Positions 5,158-6,896 of a DNA stretch of 6,896 bases are shown here, piece after piece (position 1 is the first letter of the stretch; each line of letters starts with the position of its first letter). This DNA comes from an uncultured Eubacteriales bacterium (GTDB taxonomy: Bacteria > Bacillota > Clostridia > Lachnospirales > Lachnospiraceae): contig UQZF01000153.1 in assembly GCA_900545455.1 (NCBI GenBank), forward strand, positions 1 to 6,896. The letters are read 5' to 3'. Under the pieces are notes generated by a model that saw only the letters and a list, made by a program, of their open reading frames with translations, was not told the DNA's origin and did not search any database. The translations under genes and the position numbers were made by a program.

Positions 5158-5961
5158 ATGTTAAGGGACATAACAATAGGACAGTATTACCCGTCCAACT
5201 CGGCAATTCATAAGCTTGACCCAAGAGTAAAGCTTTTTTGGACGCTTATATATATTATTTCTTTGTTTTTGGGACAGCATGCGATTATATATGCTACGGC
5301 AGGCATCTTCCTGTTTGTGTGTATAAGAATATCAAAAGTTCCGGTAAAATTTATTTTGAGGGGCTTAAAAGCTGTATTCATGCTGTTGCTGTTCAGTGTG
5401 ATATTCAATATTTTTCTCACCGATGGCGAAGTAATTTTTCAGATATGGAAGATTAAGATAACTAAAGAGGGTATATACATAGCGGTTTCAATGGCTGTAA
5501 GGCTTGTATTTCTTATCATGGGTTCATCGCTCATGACACTTACAACCACACCGAATGATCTCACGGACGGACTGGAGAAAAGCCTTGGATTTCTGAAGGT
5601 GATTCGCATTCCGGTACATGAGATTTCTATGATGATGTCGATTGCGCTCCGATTCATTCCGATACTCATTGATGAAACGGACAAGATTATGAAAGCACAG
5701 CAGGCACGAGGTGCGGACTTTGAAACAGGCGGACTCGTCAAGAAAGCGAAAGCGATGGTGCCGCTGCTTGTACCGCTCTTTATATCAGCGATAAGGCGTG
5801 CATACGACCTTGCGACGGCGATGGAGGCGAAGTGCTACAGGGGCGGTGAGGGCCGTACCAAGATGAAGCCGCTCAAGTATAAGAAAGCGGACGGAATTGC
5901 GTATATCGTTATTTTTGCATATCTTGCGGTTATGATTGCCATTAAAATCTGTTTTATTTAG
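5158..5961 (+). CDS. ecfT: ECF transporter transmembrane subunit EcfT
   Basis: EcfT is the integral membrane scaffold that couples the EcfA1-EcfA2 ATPases to exchangeable substrate-binding S components. The 267-residue protein has hydrophobic segments at about 24-40, 42-58, 70-87, 105-128 and 246-266. The cytoplasmic coupling helices lie between the last two. The N-terminal IGQYYPSNSAIHKLDPRVKL (7-26) is typical of the family. Of the two coupling Ala-Arg-Gly-type motifs, the first is present as QARGAD (182-187). The second reads AKC within AMEAKCYRGGEGRTK (221-235), with lysine where the family usually has arginine. CGGAGG (5146-5151) lies 6 nt before the ATG. No S component is encoded nearby, as expected for a shared module. 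Confidence 0.95.
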   Translation: MLRDITIGQYYPSNSAIHKLDPRVKLFWTLIYIISLFLGQHAIIYATAGIFLFVCIRISKVPVKFILRGLKAVFMLLLFSVIFNIFLTDGEVIFQIWKIKITKEGIYIAVSMAVRLVFLIMGSSLMTLTTTPNDLTDGLEKSLGFLKVIRIPVHEISMMMSIALRFIPILIDETDKIMKAQQARGADFETGGLVKKAKAMVPLLVPLFISAIRRAYDLATAMEAKCYRGGEGRTKMKPLKYKKADGIAYIVIFAYLAVMIAIKICFI

Positions 5962-5980
5962 ACTATAAGTATGGTAAAAT
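5936..5980 (+). promoter_or_regulatory. Candidate promoter region for truA
   Basis: Two overlapping candidates are seen at the end of ecfT. TTGCCA (5936-5941) lies 17 nt before TAGACT (5959-5964). An extended -10, TGGTAAAAT (5972-5980), follows with a weak -35 (TTTTAT, 5952-5957). The 135-nt spacer before truA is wide compared with the rest of the ecf operon, which makes a separate promoter plausible, but neither match is strong. No convincing terminator lies between ecfT and truA. Confidence 0.3.
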
Positions 5981-6002
5981 ATAAGCATAAGAGGAACAGG
6001 AT

Positions 6003-6018
6003 TGTTGTATGAACAACA
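6003..6018 (+). repeat. Short inverted repeat in the ecfT-truA spacer
   Basis: TGTTGT (6003-6008) and ACAACA (6013-6018) can form a six-pair hairpin with an ATGA loop, followed by an A/T-rich run with only four consecutive T. It is too weak to call a terminator. No other clear structure or gene was seen between 5962 and 6080. Confidence 0.35.
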
Positions 6019-6080
6019 TATTTTATGTCATTTAGGATGATGGACTGTAGGCTGTTATGCAATTGTAAAATGCATGAATT

Positions 6081-6090
6081 GAGGGAGGAG
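6081..6090 (+). promoter_or_regulatory. Ribosome binding site that sets the truA start
   Basis: GAGGGAGGAG lies 6 nt before the ATG at 6097. In-frame ATGs upstream at 6025 and 6070 would place this site inside the coding region. They would add up to 24 residues that lie outside the conserved TruA N-terminus, so 6097 is chosen. Confidence 0.8.
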
Positions 6091-6096
6091 AAATTT

Positions 6097-6834
6097 ATGC
6101 GCTATATGCTTCGAGTGGCATATGACGGAACGGAATACTGTGGCTGGCAGGTACAGCCGGGGCAGAGAACGGTTGAGGGCACTCTTAAGAGCGCCCTTGA
6201 CAAGCTTATGGGGACGGACGTGCCGATGATCGGGGCAAGCAGAACCGATGCAGGTGTTCATGCGCAGGGCAATGTGGTGGTGTTTGACTGTGATACGACA
6301 ATTCCGGCTGATAAGATAAAGTACGCCCTGAATAATATGCTTCCGGAGGATGTGGTCGTGACGGAATCGAAAGGCGTGGATGATGATTTCCATCCGAGGC
6401 ATTGCGACTGCCGCAAGACCTACCAGTACAGAATACTGAATACACCTCTGCCGGATCCGAACAGAAGACGGAATACATATTTTTATCGCGGAAATCTGGA
6501 TATTGAATCCATGAAAAAAGCAGCAGAATGCATAGTGGGTACACACGATTTTGCATGCTTTATGGCTGCGGGAAGCCAGGTTAAGGACACCATACGAACC
6601 GTGTATTCGCTGGAACTCGAAAGGGCGGATGACGTGATTACAATGACCATACAGGGGAATGGCTTTCTTTATAATATGGTTAGAATTATAGCCGGAACTC
6701 TCATTCAGGTAGGAAAGGGACAGATTGAACCTGAGGAGGTTGCGGTCATTATAAAAAAAGGGGAGAGAAAGAACGCGGGACCGACAGCTCCGGCGAAGGG
6801 ACTGACGCTCAAGGTGATTGAGTATGAACAATGA
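6097..6834 (+). CDS. truA: tRNA pseudouridine(38-40) synthase TruA
   Basis: TruA isomerises uridines 38, 39 and 40 in the anticodon stem-loop of many tRNAs. From the ATG at 6097 the product is 245 residues, normal for the family. The N-terminus MRYMLRVAYDGTEYCGWQVQPGQRTVEG is typical. The catalytic aspartate is D51 in GASRTDAGVHA (46-56). Other conserved blocks are FHPRH (98-102), KTYQYRI (107-113), DFACF (151-155), GNGFLYNMVRIIAGTL (187-202) and the C-terminal AGPTAPAKGL (227-236). It follows the ecf genes after a 135-nt spacer. Its last codons overlap the start of a downstream ORF in another frame. Product and start are well supported. Confidence 0.96.
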   Translation: MRYMLRVAYDGTEYCGWQVQPGQRTVEGTLKSALDKLMGTDVPMIGASRTDAGVHAQGNVVVFDCDTTIPADKIKYALNNMLPEDVVVTESKGVDDDFHPRHCDCRKTYQYRILNTPLPDPNRRRNTYFYRGNLDIESMKKAAECIVGTHDFACFMAAGSQVKDTIRTVYSLELERADDVITMTIQGNGFLYNMVRIIAGTLIQVGKGQIEPEEVAVIIKKGERKNAGPTAPAKGLTLKVIEYEQ

Positions 6835-6896
6835 GAGGGAATGCAGAGACTGCTATGGGTGCAGTGATGAGGAGTACAATTCGCACCGCTACAGAT
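6824..6896 (+). CDS. Partial cysteine-containing ORF overlapping the end of truA (unknown)
   Basis: An ATG at 6824, in a different frame from truA and overlapping its last 11 bases, opens a frame with no stop up to the window end (24 codons visible). AAGGTGAT (6811-6818), similar to the 16S-complementary AAGGAGGTGAT, gives a plausible Shine-Dalgarno about 7 nt upstream. The visible peptide has three cysteines spaced C-x2-C-x2-C at residues 7, 10 and 13 (ECRDCYGC), followed by an acidic stretch. This might be a metal-binding N-terminus, but I do not recognise the family. Overlap with truA suggests translational coupling. The window end truncates it, so it may yet prove to be a short or spurious frame. 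Confidence 0.5.
   Translation, partial: MNNERECRDCYGCSDEEYNSHRYR

Noticed and set aside
3384..5961. A cobalt or nickel transporter (cbiMNQO type) instead of a general ECF module
   Set aside because: There are two distinct ATPases and an EcfT but no cbiM/cbiN-like gene, and the group II arrangement next to ribosomal genes is the well-known shared module.
6025..6096. N-terminal extension of truA from ATG 6025
   Set aside because: The conserved TruA N-terminus begins at 6097 and a strong Shine-Dalgarno lies immediately before it.
6055..6831. A 258-codon open frame on the minus strand covering nearly all of truA
   Set aside because: It is antisense to a complete, well-conserved truA, has no ribosome binding site before its ATG, and its translation (rich in His, Arg, Cys and Ser) resembles no family I know. 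It is a by-product of truA codon use.

Overview
This window is a conserved housekeeping locus from a low-to-moderate GC Firmicute. It is most likely a member of the Lachnospiraceae (Clostridia). Three things suggest this: the gene order (the S13-S11-S4-alpha-L17 block followed by ecfA1-ecfA2-ecfT and truA), the atypical zinc-less S4 N-terminus, and the long, lysine-rich form of L17. The family assignment is recalled from similar proteins, not from a search. All genes lie on the + strand.

Layout. Positions 1-201 are a gene-free leader with three local inverted repeats ahead of rpsM. Positions 202-2633 hold rpsM (S13), rpsK (S11), rpsD (S4) and rpoA (RNA polymerase alpha), closely spaced, each with a Shine-Dalgarno sequence. 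A 135-nt spacer between rpoA and rplQ holds a perfect 11-bp inverted repeat and two copies of a CGGTAA...TCCAAAGTG motif, the least explained sequence here. rplQ (L17, 2769-3305) ends the ribosomal block and is followed by a strong intrinsic terminator (3322-3357). Only 26 nt after that begins ecfA1-ecfA2-ecfT (3384-5961), the shared energizing module of group II ECF vitamin transporters. A 135-nt spacer then leads to truA (tRNA pseudouridine synthase, 6097-6834). The start of a small cysteine-containing ORF overlaps the end of truA and runs off the window.

How the genes work together. The first five products build the 30S and 50S subunits and RNA polymerase, so they link growth rate to translation and transcription capacity. 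S4 is the classical autoregulator of this operon in enterobacteria, which makes the structured rpsM leader a natural candidate control site here, although nothing in the sequence proves it. EcfA1, EcfA2 and EcfT form an ATPase-transmembrane module that needs a substrate-binding S component; none is encoded here. TruA modifies tRNA anticodon stem-loops.

I see no mobile element, CRISPR array, phage gene, defence system, tRNA or rRNA. The window does not appear to contain a dramatic new system. The interest lies in the intergenic RNA structures and in lineage-specific versions of S4 and L17.
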